Source of the DNA: Microbacterium forte
GTDB taxonomy: Bacteria; Actinomycetota; Actinomycetes; Actinomycetales; Microbacteriaceae
Length of the DNA: 64,000 nt
Assembly (NCBI RefSeq): GCF_031885415.1
Contig: NZ_CP116871.1
Span: 2,232,001 to 2,296,000, forward strand
Direction: 5' to 3'
The stretch's first letter is position 1. Every line of letters starts with the position of its first letter. The notes under the pieces were generated by a model, which searched no databases, was not told the DNA's origin, and was given only the letters and a program-made list of their open reading frames with translations. This document shows positions 1 through 7,840 of the stretch, piece after piece. Both the position numbers and the translations under genes were made by a program.

Positions 1-729
1 GACTGTCTGATCGACGTGGTCGGGCCGCTCGCGAAGCGCCGATTCGGACCGGGCGTCGACGGCGGCCTGTCGTTCCCGAACCGCATCCGGGCAGGGCTGC
101 TGCGCGCCGATCGGCGGGCCGACCTGGTGAGCTTCGCACGGTTCGAGATGGAGATGAAATGCCGCGCGGTCGTGACGTCGGCCCGGTGGTCGCGGGGTGG
201 CGGCCTGTATCTGACGTTCGACGTCTCGGTCACCCGCGATGGACAGGAAGCCCTCGTGTTCGAACACGGCACGGGGCGTCTGACCTCGTTGCCGGTGTCG
301 ATGGACGGCCTGCCGACCGCTCTGCTCGAAGCAGGGCGCGAGCTGCAGAACGATCAGGTCGAGCTGGTGCTGCGCGACAAGGCCGCAGGGGTCGAGCGTC
401 GCATCGCCTCCGTGCATCCGCGCAGCCTCGGTGCGATCTCGGTCGCGATCGATCCGCTGAAGGTGTTCGGGCCTGCCGACGAGTCACGCGGCGCGAAGCT
501 GTTCGTGACGGTCAGGCGGGCGGGGTGGACGTTCGACGTGCCCCTCACCGCGGATGCCGAGACCCTCGCGGCCGCGGGGCACTCGCCGCTGCTCGCGGGT
601 CGCACGTGCACGCCGGTCGTCGGGCGTGGCGGTTCTGTCGAGCTGCGCCGGCAGTGGCCCGGTGGGCGGCTCAAGGACCTGGCCGGCCGTGCGGTGCGCC
701 GCGTGCGGAGCGGGTCGCGCAAGAAGTGA
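1..729 (+). CDS. C-terminal part of a large envelope-type protein (5' end outside window)
   Basis: The reading frame is open from base 1, and the GTG at 16 is only an internal candidate, so the gene almost certainly begins upstream. About 240 residues are visible. They form a basic, beta-rich domain with motifs such as PNRIRAGLLR near the start and a tail rich in Arg and Lys (VRRVRSGSRKK). No transmembrane segment is visible. The arrangement resembles the C-terminal beta domain that follows the GT-A domain in teichoic-acid or polysaccharide glycosyltransferases, but the catalytic part is not in view, so that assignment is only a guess. It converges on map, with 3 bp between the two stops. Confidence 0.6.
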   Translation, partial: DCLIDVVGPLAKRRFGPGVDGGLSFPNRIRAGLLRADRRADLVSFARFEMEMKCRAVVTSARWSRGGGLYLTFDVSVTRDGQEALVFEHGTGRLTSLPVSMDGLPTALLEAGRELQNDQVELVLRDKAAGVERRIASVHPRSLGAISVAIDPLKVFGPADESRGAKLFVTVRRAGWTFDVPLTADAETLAAAGHSPLLAGRTCTPVVGRGGSVELRRQWPGGRLKDLAGRAVRRVRSGSRKK

Positions 730-732
730 CGA

Positions 733-1521
733 TCAGCGCGGGAGCGTGAGGATCTCGGCTCCGGTCTCGGTGATCGCGATCGTGTGCTCGGTGTGGGCTG
801 TGCGGCAGCCGGTGGCGCTGCGGAGGGTCCAGCCGTCGGCGTCGGTCACCAGCACGTCGGTGTCGACCATGACCCACGGTTCGAGCGCGAGCAGCAGACC
901 AGGGCGCAGCGTGTAGCCACGACCGGGGCGCCCAGCGTTCGCGACGTGCGGGTCCTGATGCATCGTCGAGCCGATGCCATGGCCCCCGAACTCGAGGTTG
1001 ATCGGGTAGCCGGCATCGCCGAGCACCGTGCCGATCGCGTGCGAGAGGTCGCCGATGCGGGCGCCCGGGCGGGCGACGGCGATGGCCGCGGCGAGCGCCC
1101 GTTCGGTCGCGTCGATCATCGCCAGATCCGCGGATGCGGCATCGTCGGTGGATCCGACACTGTCGCCGACCACGAAGCTGATGGCGGCATCCGCCGAGAT
1201 CCCGTGCAGAGTGACCGCGAGATCGAGGGTGAGCAGGTCGCCGTCCGCGAGCGCGTAGTCGTGCGGCATCCCGTGCAGCACCGCATCGTTCACCGCGGTG
1301 CAGACGTAGTGTCCGAAGGGCCCGCGGCCGAACGACGGGGCGTAGTCGACGTAGCAGGACACTGCGCCGGCGTCCTCGATCATCTGCTTCGTCCAGCGGT
1401 CGAGGTCGAGCAGGTTCACGCCGACCGTCGTGCGCTGCTTCAGCGACTGCAGGATGCTGCCGACGAGCGCCCCGGCATCCCTCGCCCGGGCGAGCTGGTC
1501 GTCGTTGAGGATCTCGATCAT
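733..1521 (-). CDS. map: Type I methionine aminopeptidase
   Basis: Removes the N-terminal methionine from nascent proteins in the cytoplasm, using two metal ions. At 262 aa it has the usual single-domain type I length. The five metal ligands are all visible: D100 and D111 (LTLDLAVTLHGISADAA), H181 (GGHGIG), E214 (ALEPW) and E245 (HTEHT). The start is the ATG at 1521, just upstream of the divergent XRE gene, so both share the 76-bp region between them. It lies away from the ribosomal protein/secY cluster, so it is probably one of two or more map paralogues, as is common in actinobacteria. The family call is firm. Confidence 0.95.
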   Translation of the reverse strand: MIEILNDDQLARARDAGALVGSILQSLKQRTTVGVNLLDLDRWTKQMIEDAGAVSCYVDYAPSFGRGPFGHYVCTAVNDAVLHGMPHDYALADGDLLTLDLAVTLHGISADAAISFVVGDSVGSTDDAASADLAMIDATERALAAAIAVARPGARIGDLSHAIGTVLGDAGYPINLEFGGHGIGSTMHQDPHVANAGRPGRGYTLRPGLLLALEPWVMVDTDVLVTDADGWTLRSATGCRTAHTEHTIAITETGAEILTLPR

Positions 1522-1560
1522 TGTGGTCTCCGCATTCGGCGTCGTGGTCAGTCCAATAAC

Positions 1561-1597
1561 TATCCCGGTAATACTATCCCGGTATTAGAATGGGCAC
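1561..1597. promoter_or_regulatory. Divergent map/XRE promoter with palindromic operator
   Basis: A perfect inverted repeat TAATAC-N7-GTATTA lies at 1569-1587, and TATCCCGGTA is repeated directly at 1561-1570 and 1575-1584. The hexamer TAGAAT (1586-1591) is a good -10 for the plus strand. It sits 6 nt before the ATG at 1598, which would make the XRE transcript leaderless. The palindrome overlaps the -10, so autorepression by the XRE protein is likely (inference). Confidence 0.5.
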
Positions 1598-1879
1598 ATG
1601 ATGGTTCGCATGCCCCTGACTCCCGCCGAGGTCGAACGCGGAGAGCGTCTCGGCGCCCTGCTGCGGCGAGCGCGCGGCGAGCGGTCGATGCTGAGCGTCG
1701 CCCTCGACGCGGGCGTCTCACCCGAGACTCTGCGCAAGATCGAGTCGGGTCGGGTCGCGACTCCCGCCTTCTCGACCATCGCGGCGATCGCCGGTGTGCT
1801 GCACCTCTCGCTCGATTCGGTCTGGGCCGAGATCGAGCCGCCGGTGCACGCGATCGGTCGTGCGCAGGTCGCGTCCTGA
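1598..1879 (+). CDS. XRE-family helix-turn-helix regulator
   Basis: A 93-aa DNA-binding protein made almost entirely of one Cro/C1-type HTH (residues about 12-65). It includes the typical LGALLRRAR first helix and AGVSPETLRKIESGR recognition region. The ATG at 1598 is preceded by a -10 hexamer rather than a Shine-Dalgarno sequence; ATGs at 1601 and 1610 are alternatives. The stop is separated by a single base from the start of the SDR gene, so the two are co-transcribed. It probably controls itself, the SDR and perhaps divergent map through the palindrome in the shared promoter. The ligand is unknown. Confidence 0.85.
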   Translation: MMVRMPLTPAEVERGERLGALLRRARGERSMLSVALDAGVSPETLRKIESGRVATPAFSTIAAIAGVLHLSLDSVWAEIEPPVHAIGRAQVAS

Positions 1880-1880
1880 G

Positions 1881-2639
1881 ATGGCGCATGCGCTGATCAC
1901 GGGCAGCTCGCGAGGCATCGGTCGCGCGGTCGCTCAGGCGTTCGCCCGCCGAGGCGACCATGTCGTCGTGCACTACGGCCGCGATCGGGATGCCGCAGAG
2001 CAGACCCTCGCCTCACTCGAGGGATCGGGGCACGCGGTCATCGGCGGCGACCTCGGGGATCCGGTCGAGGCGCAGCGCGTGGTCGAGGAGGCCGTCGCCG
2101 CCCTGGGTTCGCTCGACATCCTCGTGAACAACGCCGCGGTCGCGCCGAGCGCTGCCAACGCGCATCGCGTCGACTCGGCGTCGTATGCCGAGTGGCAGGC
2201 CGCCTGGTCTGCGATGGTGTCGGTCAACCTGCTCGGGGCGTCGAACGTGACCATTCTCGTCGCGCAGCACCTGATCGAGCGCGGATCCGGCGGGGCGATC
2301 GTCAACGTCGGGTCGCGTGGAGCGTTTCGCGGCGAGGCCGACCACCCCGCATACGCCGCGACGAAGGCGGGGCTGCAGGCGTTCGGCCAGTCGATGGCCC
2401 TCGTTCTCGCCCCGCATGGCATCTCGGTGACCTCCGTCGCTCCCGGCATGGTGGCGACCGAGCGACAGTCGGCGAAGCTCGAGAGCGAGCAGGGCGACAG
2501 CATCCGCGGGCAGAGCCCGTTCGGTCGCGTCGGCACCCCCGAAGAGGTGGCGGATGCCGTCGCCTACCTCACGTCTTCCTCGGCGGTATGGGCTTCGGGC
2601 ACCGTGCTCGACCTCAACGGGGCGTCGTACTTCCGCTGA
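1881..2639 (+). CDS. SDR-family NAD(P)-dependent oxidoreductase
   Basis: A 252-aa classical short-chain dehydrogenase. The Rossmann motif TGSSRGIG is at residues 7-14, NNAA near 89, the catalytic Ser in NVGSRGAF, and YAATK supplies the Tyr and Lys. The C-terminus (SGTVLDLNG) is typical of FabG-like enzymes. The start is the ATG at 1881, one base after the XRE stop; a longer frame upstream lies within the XRE gene and was discarded. The substrate cannot be read from sequence. Co-transcription with the XRE regulator suggests an inducible detoxification or catabolic role (inference). Confidence 0.9.
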   Translation: MAHALITGSSRGIGRAVAQAFARRGDHVVVHYGRDRDAAEQTLASLEGSGHAVIGGDLGDPVEAQRVVEEAVAALGSLDILVNNAAVAPSAANAHRVDSASYAEWQAAWSAMVSVNLLGASNVTILVAQHLIERGSGGAIVNVGSRGAFRGEADHPAYAATKAGLQAFGQSMALVLAPHGISVTSVAPGMVATERQSAKLESEQGDSIRGQSPFGRVGTPEEVADAVAYLTSSSAVWASGTVLDLNGASYFR

Positions 2640-2656
2640 GCTCGCCGCTCCCTCGG

Positions 2657-2742
2657 CCCCGCACACCCTCGGGCACACACCCTCGGTCTCGCACACTCGG
2701 GCAGACACCCTCGGGCTCGCACACCCTGGGGCTCGCACACCT
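2657..2742. repeat. Degenerate tandem repeat, unit about 16-20 bp
   Basis: Five imperfect units of the form CCCTCGGGCTCGCACA follow one another after the SDR gene. No start codon or ribosome site favours translation, and the tract is bounded by the nested hairpin element at 2745. Confidence 0.6.
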
Positions 2743-2744
2743 TG

Positions 2745-2813
2745 GGGAGGAGATCTGTCCGCGGGGAGGAGACTTCGCGCGAATCTCTCCTCCCGAGGGG
2801 CAGATCTCCTCCC
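2745..2813. repeat. Nested-palindrome element, copy 1 (GGAGGAGA family)
   Basis: The outer arms GGGAGGAGATCTG (2745-2757) and CAGATCTCCTCCC (2801-2813) are perfect inverted repeats. Inside are GGGAGGAGA (2764-2772) and TCTCCTCCC (2786-2794), and inside those the palindrome TTCGCGCGAA (2774-2783). The whole could form a cruciform or a long RNA hairpin. It lies between the convergent SDR and ArsR genes, so it may also end transcription from both. Two further copies occur at 4621-4689 and 4774-4842. Confidence 0.75.
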
Positions 2814-2849
2814 GAGCGGCGAGCTCGCTCCCCGCGCGCGGACCGGTGT

Positions 2850-3155
2850 TCAGGCCCGGAGAACGGACTCGAGCAGCCCAGGGAACAGCGCGTCGAGATC
2901 GTCGCGCCGCAGCGTCAGCAGCCGTCGCCGACCGTTGGCCTCATTGCGGATCACACCCGCCTCACGCAGCACCTTCATGAAGTGCGACTTGGTCGACTTG
3001 GGGAGGTTCGGATCGGTCGAGTGGCACGCGGCCATGTCGAGCGGGCCGTCGGCGAGCTGCCGCGCGATCGCCAGGCGCTCGGGGTCACTGAGCGCGAAGA
3101 GCACGTCGGTGAGCTGGATCTCGGAGCGATCCGGGTGCGGGAGTTCGCCTGGCAT
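2850..3155 (-). CDS. ArsR-family winged-helix regulator
   Basis: A small (101-aa) ArsR/SmtB-type repressor. It has an N-terminal helix (LTDVLFALSDPERLAIARQL), a recognition helix region around STKSHFMKVLREAGVI, and a beta wing (NEANGRRRLLTL). The metal-binding CxC of ArsR proper is absent, so it probably senses something other than arsenite. I chose the ATG at 3155. The TTG at 3176 would extend the protein over a palindrome that looks like an operator. It is divergent from the MFS gene, the classic layout for a repressor and the exporter it controls. Confidence 0.85.
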   Translation of the reverse strand: MPGELPHPDRSEIQLTDVLFALSDPERLAIARQLADGPLDMAACHSTDPNLPKSTKSHFMKVLREAGVIRNEANGRRRLLTLRRDDLDALFPGLLESVLRA

Positions 3156-3156
3156 G

Positions 3157-3221
3157 GTTCGAGAATAGTTGAACAATCCGTGGAACGCGAGTACGCTCCG
3201 ATAGTTCGATGATTCTCGAAC
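3157..3221. promoter_or_regulatory. Paired operator-like palindromes between ArsR and MFS genes
   Basis: Two similar sites lie in the divergent promoter: GTTCGA-N6-TTGAAC (3157-3174) and GTTCGA-N6-TCGAAC (3204-3221). They are 47 bp apart and have the same half-site and spacing, as expected for an ArsR dimer that represses both directions. Confidence 0.55.
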
Positions 3222-3254
3222 TCAGGACTCGAGACCGACCCCGCGGGAGCACGC

Positions 3255-4472
3255 ATGACCACCACGGCACCGATCACCACGACCCCGGGGCCAGCATCCG
3301 CCATCCGCCGCCCGCGGTTCGGATTCGCGCTGGCGATCGTGACGCAGATCGCGATGATGACCGGCGCGAGCGCTCCGTCGCCGTTCTATCCGGTGCTCGC
3401 CGCCGAGATCGGATTCGACGCGATCGTCATCAGCGCGGTCTTCGCCGTCTACGCAATCGCACTGCTGCTCGCGCTGCTCTCGGCCGGCTCCCTCTCCGAT
3501 CACATCGGACGCCGTCCCGTCGCGATCGGCGGGCTCCTGCTGCTCGCCGGCAGCATGCTGCTCTTCTGGCACGCCGACTCGGTCGCGACTCTGATGCTCG
3601 CGCGCATCCTGCAAGGTGCCGCGAGCGGTGTGCTCATCGCAGCACTCTCGGCCGCTGCCCTGGATCTCGCACCCGGCGGACGCTCGAGGGTCGCCGCCCT
3701 CTGGAACGCCCTCAGCCCCGGAATCGGCCTGGCGCTCGGCGCGCTCGTCTCGGGCATCGCACTCGATGTGACCGGCCAACCGCTGCTCGACGTCTTCGCA
3801 CCGCTCACCGTCATCTACCTCGCGCTCGCCGCACTGTTCTTCCTCGCACCCGAGACTGCACCGCTGCATCCTGGGGCGTGGGGGTCGCTGAGTTTCCGGC
3901 TGTCGGTGCCCGCCGGCATCCGCTCGGACTTCTGGCGGGGCGCACCGGCGATCATCGCCGGGTGGGCGACGGGCGGGCTCTTCCTCTCGCTCGGCGCCAA
4001 CATCGTGCGCACCGAGCTCGGCGGCGACGCGCATGTCTGGCAGGGCCTCGCCGTCGCGATGCTGGCGGGCATCGGCGCGATCACCGCGTTCGTGTTCCGC
4101 AATCGCCGACCGCGCACCTCTGTGATCTTCGGCACCGCGGCTCTCGCGACCGGCACGGCACTGTCGCTCATCGCGCTCAGCGTCGAGTCGCTCCCCTTCT
4201 ACCTCGCCGCGACGGCTGTGACCGGCATGGGCTTCGGCACCGCGTTCTCCGGAGTCGTCGCCTCACTCGCACCGCGCATCCCCGCCACCGACCGCGCCGA
4301 CACTTTCGCCGTGATCTACCTGCTCGCGTACCTCGCATTCGGCGTGCCGGCCGTCGTCGCCGGAACCCTGGTCGGCGTGTTCGGGCTCGGCGCGGTGTGC
4401 GTGGGATACGGGGTCGTGGTCATCGTGCTCGCGGTGGTGGCTCTCGTGCTGCGGGTACGCCGCGCGGAGTAG
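3255..4472 (+). CDS. MFS transporter, probable drug/metabolite exporter
   Basis: A 405-aa inner-membrane protein with about 12 hydrophobic segments in two halves. After the second segment comes the MFS loop motif (GSLSDHIGRRPVAIGG), and a related loop follows in the second half. The N-terminus (MTTTAPITTTPGPAS) is a short polar cytoplasmic extension. The start ATG at 3255 has GGGAG 7 nt upstream. It is divergent from the ArsR repressor, with a pair of palindromes between them, which suggests it is induced by the compound it exports. The substrate is unknown. Confidence 0.9.
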   Translation: MTTTAPITTTPGPASAIRRPRFGFALAIVTQIAMMTGASAPSPFYPVLAAEIGFDAIVISAVFAVYAIALLLALLSAGSLSDHIGRRPVAIGGLLLLAGSMLLFWHADSVATLMLARILQGAASGVLIAALSAAALDLAPGGRSRVAALWNALSPGIGLALGALVSGIALDVTGQPLLDVFAPLTVIYLALAALFFLAPETAPLHPGAWGSLSFRLSVPAGIRSDFWRGAPAIIAGWATGGLFLSLGANIVRTELGGDAHVWQGLAVAMLAGIGAITAFVFRNRRPRTSVIFGTAALATGTALSLIALSVESLPFYLAATAVTGMGFGTAFSGVVASLAPRIPATDRADTFAVIYLLAYLAFGVPAVVAGTLVGVFGLGAVCVGYGVVVIVLAVVALVLRVRRAE

Positions 4473-4551
4473 GCGGGCGCGGGGTTGGCGCGCGCGGGCC
4501 CTCACTTTTCGTGAGGCCGCATCGGGGTGCGCAGCGAGAGGACCCGCATCG

Positions 4552-4842
4552 GAGGACCCGCATCACAGAGTGCTCACCTCTTCGGGAGGAGAACTGCGCC
4601 TCAGGAGGAGACCTGCCCCAGGGAGGAGATCTGCTCCTGGGGAGGAGACTTCGCGCGAATCCCTCCTCCCGAAGGGCGGATCTCCTCCCGAGGCGCCGCG
4701 TCCCCGCGGGGCTCACAGCCCTCTTCGGGAGCCCGCATCGAGAGGACCCGCATCACAAGGTGCTCACCTCGTAGGGAGGAGAACTGCGCCTCGGGAGGAG
4801 ACTTCGCGCGAATGCCTCCTCCCGAAGGGCAGATCTCCTCCC
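4552..4842. repeat. Direct duplication carrying nested-palindrome copies 2 and 3
   Basis: A segment beginning GAGGACCCGCATCACA is present at 4552 and again at 4742, 190 bp on. Each copy runs into a GGAGGAGA palindrome like that at 2745: 4621-4689 and 4774-4842. The first copy has about 38 extra bases between the shared flank and the hairpin. The 455 bp between the MFS gene and DUF2975 consist mostly of this. No credible gene is present. Confidence 0.75.
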
Positions 4843-4874
4843 GAAGCGCCACGTCCCGCATCCGCCGACTTCCC

Positions 4875-4898
4875 CTATCGAACGATTAACGATAGATT
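4875..4898 (+). promoter_or_regulatory. Palindrome and -10 upstream of DUF2975/XRE pair
   Basis: CTATCG-N9-CGATAG (4875-4895) is a perfect inverted repeat overlapping a TAGATT -10 candidate (4893-4898), about 30 bp before the gene start. It is a plausible operator for the small XRE protein encoded downstream. Confidence 0.45.
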
Positions 4899-4927
4899 TC
4901 TGTTGTTGCTCGATGAGAGGTGGAGTC

Positions 4928-5416
4928 ATGGGGAAGTCGACGATCGTGGTGTTGAAGGTCGTGATCGTGGTGGCGCTGATCGGATCCGTGGCGGTGCAGG
5001 CGCTCATCGTGCCGCTGCTGTGGATCGACCTCGCGGCCGAAGAGCTGTGGGGCCGGATCGCCTTCGTATCGATCGTGGTTCTCGGCGTCGGCACCCTGCA
5101 GGTCTTCGGCATCTGCGTATGGATGCTGCTGACGAAAGTGCGCCGCGGATCGATCTTCTCGACCTCGTCGTTCCGCTACATCGACGTGATCATCGGAGCG
5201 ATCCTCGCGGCCGCGGCACTCGCCTGGATCCTCGCGGCGATACTCGCCCCGGGCTCGGCCGCGCCGGGCCTCGTGGCGCTCATCGGCGGCGCGGGCGTCG
5301 TGCTCGGCGGCATCGCCCTGCTGGTCGTCGTCATGAAGGCGCTGCTGCGACAGGCCATCGAGCGCGACACCGAAGCACAGTCGCTGCGCTCGGAGCTCGA
5401 CAACGAGGTGATCTGA
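4928..5416 (+). CDS. DUF2975 membrane protein
   Basis: A 162-aa integral membrane protein with four hydrophobic segments: roughly residues 8-30, 45-70, 85-115 and 120-142. This is the usual topology of DUF2975. The start is the ATG at 4928, preceded by GAGAGGTGG; the in-frame ATG at 4913 lacks a ribosome site. Its stop overlaps the start of a small XRE gene by one base. This DUF2975/XRE pairing is widely conserved, and the membrane protein may regulate its partner's activity. No biochemical function is known to me. Confidence 0.85.
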   Translation: MGKSTIVVLKVVIVVALIGSVAVQALIVPLLWIDLAAEELWGRIAFVSIVVLGVGTLQVFGICVWMLLTKVRRGSIFSTSSFRYIDVIIGAILAAAALAWILAAILAPGSAAPGLVALIGGAGVVLGGIALLVVVMKALLRQAIERDTEAQSLRSELDNEVI

Positions 5417-5619
5417 TGCCCGTCGTCGTGGATATCGACGTGATGATGGCGCGGCGCAAGATGGGTGTCGGCGAGCTGGCCGAGCGCATCGGCATCACCC
5501 CCACGAACCTCGCTGTGCTCAAGAACGGGCGCGCGAAGGCCGTGCGCTTCTCGACCCTCGACGCTCTGTGCGAGGTCTTGGAGTGTCAGCCGGGCGACAT
5601 CCTGCGCTGGGAGGCGTGA
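5416..5619 (+). CDS. Small XRE (YozG-like) DNA-binding protein
   Basis: 67 aa, almost entirely a helix-turn-helix. It contains MMARRKMGVGELAERIGIT, a recognition helix NLAVLKNGRAKAVRFSTL, and ends with the family's LECQPGDILRWE. The start overlaps the DUF2975 stop (TGATG), so translation is coupled. It likely binds the palindrome upstream of the pair and autoregulates the operon (inference from layout). Confidence 0.9.
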   Translation: MPVVVDIDVMMARRKMGVGELAERIGITPTNLAVLKNGRAKAVRFSTLDALCEVLECQPGDILRWEA

Positions 5620-5676
5620 GGGTCGGGAGGCCTGCGACGCGGATGCGACGCACGCGCAGCACCGGATGCCGGATGC

Positions 5677-6546
5677 CTACCGCCCCGCGAGCAACTCCCG
5701 CAGCCGTTCGGCCTCGCCCTCGGCCATCCCGTATCCGTGCTCGGGCCCCGGGTACACGCCCTCGCGCACCTCGCTCGCGTACGCCGCGACTCCGGCCACA
5801 GACACAGACCGCACATCGGCATAGCGCTTGACGAACTTGGCGGCCCCGCCGGCATAGATCCCCAGCAGGTCGTGGAAGACGAGCACCTGGCCGTCGGCAT
5901 CCGTTCCGGCTCCGATGCCGATCAGCGGAATGCGCAGCAGGGGCGCGAGCACCGCGGTGACCTCCGACGGCACCGCTTCGATGACGATCAGTGAGACTCC
6001 GGCGTCCTGCAGGGCGAGGGCATCGTCGATCACGGTGAGTGCGGCGTCGGCGGTGCGTCCCTGCGCACGGTACCCGCCGAGCGACGTGGCTGTCTGCGGC
6101 GTCAGTCCGACGTGCCCGACGACGGGGATTCCGGCATTCACGAGCGCGCGGGCACGATCGACCGTGGCGCCGCCGCGTTCGATCTTGACGAGGTCGACTC
6201 CCGCCTCTTTGACGAAGCGCTGCGCGGTCGCGATGGCGATCTCGTCCGACGCCTCGTACGACCCGAAGGGGAGATCGCCGACGAGCAGCGGCGTGGTGAG
6301 TCCTCGCCGCACCGCCTTCGTGAGCATCAGCATCTCGTCGGTCGTGACGGGCACCGTGCTGTCATAGCCGAGCACCGTCATCGCGGCCGAGTCGCCGACG
6401 AGCACCATGTCGACGCCGGCATCCTCGACGATCTGCGCGCTCGGAAAGTCGTACGCGGTGACCATGACGATGGGTTCGCGGGCATGCTTCTTCACGTCGA
6501 GATCGCGCAGGGTGAGGCGCTTGGTCGGGGCGGCGTGAGCGCTCAT
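5677..6546 (-). CDS. panB: 3-methyl-2-oxobutanoate hydroxymethyltransferase
   Basis: Transfers a one-carbon unit from methylene-tetrahydrofolate to 2-oxoisovalerate, the first step of pantoate synthesis, in the cytoplasm. At 289 aa it matches the family. Visible signatures are the N-terminal [10 protein letters not shown] with the metal-binding [34 protein letters not shown] and VGHVGLTPQ, then [18 protein letters not shown] near the C-terminus. It is the last gene of the pan operon; its ATG overlaps the panD stop (ATGA). The gene order panC-panD-panB with overlaps implies tight coupling. Confidence 0.97.
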   Translation of the reverse strand: MSAHAAPTKRLTLRDLDVKKHAREPIVMVTAYDFPSAQIVEDAGVDMVLVGDSAAMTVLGYDSTVPVTTDEMLMLTKAVRRGLTTPLLVGDLPFGSYEASDEIAIATAQRFVKEAGVDLVKIERGGATVDRARALVNAGIPVVGHVGLTPQTATSLGGYRAQGRTADAALTVIDDALALQDAGVSLIVIEAVPSEVTAVLAPLLRIPLIGIGAGTDADGQVLVFHDLLGIYAGGAAKFVKRYADVRSVSVAGVAAYASEVREGVYPGPEHGYGMAEGEAERLRELLAGR

Positions 6547-6929
6547 CGGGTCGCCACCAGTTCACCGACGGCGTCGTCGACGCGGACGATGGCGTTCGAC
6601 CGATCCACGTGCACGACGACAGGTTCGTAGTCGGCGAGGTCTTCGGGCGAGTAGTCGGCATAGGAGATGACGATGATCGTGTCGCCGGAGTGCACGAGGC
6701 GGGCGGCGGCACCGTTGACCTGGATGACGCCGGACCCACGTTCGCCGACCAGCGTGTAGGTCTCGAAGCGCGAGCCGTTGTCGACGTCGACGACGTGCAC
6801 CTGCTCGTGCGGCAGGATGTCAGCGGCCTCGAGCAGGTCGGGGTCGACGGTGATCGAGCCGACGTAGTGGAGGTCACTGCCCGTGACGGTGGCGCGGTGG
6901 ATCTTCGACTTCAGCATGGTGCGTCGCAT
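6543..6929 (-). CDS. panD: Aspartate 1-decarboxylase proenzyme
   Basis: Makes beta-alanine from aspartate for pantothenate synthesis. The 128-aa proenzyme self-cleaves between Gly24 and Ser25 (LHYVGS) to form the pyruvoyl group. Lys9 (LKSK) and the Tyr of [16 protein letters not shown] are the conserved active-site elements. The ATG at 6929 overlaps the panC stop by one base (TGATG); longer upstream readings in this frame run antiparallel to nothing useful and were discarded. Length and motif spacing match characterised PanD. Confidence 0.97.
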   Translation of the reverse strand: MRRTMLKSKIHRATVTGSDLHYVGSITVDPDLLEAADILPHEQVHVVDVDNGSRFETYTLVGERGSGVIQVNGAAARLVHSGDTIIVISYADYSPEDLADYEPVVVHVDRSNAIVRVDDAVGELVATR

Positions 6930-7840
6930 CAGGCATCTCCCTTTCCGTCGGTGTTCGTGCTGGTCTCGGTGGTCGTGCTGGTCTCGGTGGTCGATGTGAG
7001 AGTCAGCAGGTGGTTGTCGATCAGCCGGGCAGCGCCGACGCGCGCGGCGACGAGCAGCAGCGCGTCGCGGTCGAGCACCGCCACCGGCCGCAGGGTCTCG
7101 GCATCCCGGAGTTCCAGGTATTCGGCGTCGATTCCGGCCGCCGAGAGCACAGCGTGGGCGGAGGAGAGGATGCTGTCGCCGTCGCGCTCCCCCGATCGGT
7201 GCGCCGCGTCGGCGGCATCGAGGGCGCGGTTGAGCGCGGTCGCCTGGGCGCGAGCATCCGCGTCGAGGTAGACGTTGCGCGAGCTCATCGCGAGCCCGTC
7301 TGCTTCGCGCACGATCGGGCACGCCACGACGCGCACGTCGAGGTCGAGGTCGCGCACGACCCGGCGCACGACCAGCACCTGCTGCGCATCCTTCTGACCG
7401 AAATAGGCGACGTCGGGCTGGACGATGCCGAACAGCTTGGTGACGACGGTGGCGACGCCGTCGAAGTGGTGGGGTCCGCGGCTCGCTCCGTCGAGCACCT
7501 CGGTGATGCCCGCGACGTGGATGTTCGTGGCGAACCCATCGGGGTAGATCTCGGCCCTATGCGGTGCGAACAGGATGTCGACGCCTTCGGCCTCGGCGAG
7601 CGAGGCGTCGTGGGCCTCGTCGCGCGGGTAGGTGCTGAGGTCTTCGTTCGCGGCGAACTGGGTCGGATTGACGAACAGCGAGACGACGACGAGGTCGTTC
7701 TCCGTTCGCGCCGCCCGCATGAGCGAGAGGTGCCCCTCGTGGAACGCGCCCATCGTCGGCACGAGTCCGACCGAGCGGCCCGCTGCCTTGGCGTCGCGAA
7801 CCGCGGCTCGCACCTCGGCGATCGTGCGGAGGATTCTCAT
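6929..7840 (-). CDS. panC: Pantoate--beta-alanine ligase with a low-complexity tail
   Basis: ATP-dependent joining of pantoate and beta-alanine. The 303-aa protein has the nucleotidyltransferase motif [15 protein letters not shown] (HEGH at 34-37), [16 protein letters not shown], and the SSRNVYL loop, all as in the family. The last 25 or so residues are Thr/Ser-rich ([11 protein letters not shown]) and come from an 18-bp unit repeated exactly at 6957-6974 and 6975-6992. That tail is not part of the conserved fold. It overlaps the upstream Rossmann gene (ATGA) and panD, so the four genes form one operon. Confidence 0.97.
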   Translation of the reverse strand: MRILRTIAEVRAAVRDAKAAGRSVGLVPTMGAFHEGHLSLMRAARTENDLVVVSLFVNPTQFAANEDLSTYPRDEAHDASLAEAEGVDILFAPHRAEIYPDGFATNIHVAGITEVLDGASRGPHHFDGVATVVTKLFGIVQPDVAYFGQKDAQQVLVVRRVVRDLDLDVRVVACPIVREADGLAMSSRNVYLDADARAQATALNRALDAADAAHRSGERDGDSILSSAHAVLSAAGIDAEYLELRDAETLRPVAVLDRDALLLVAARVGAARLIDNHLLTLTSTTETSTTTETSTNTDGKGDA

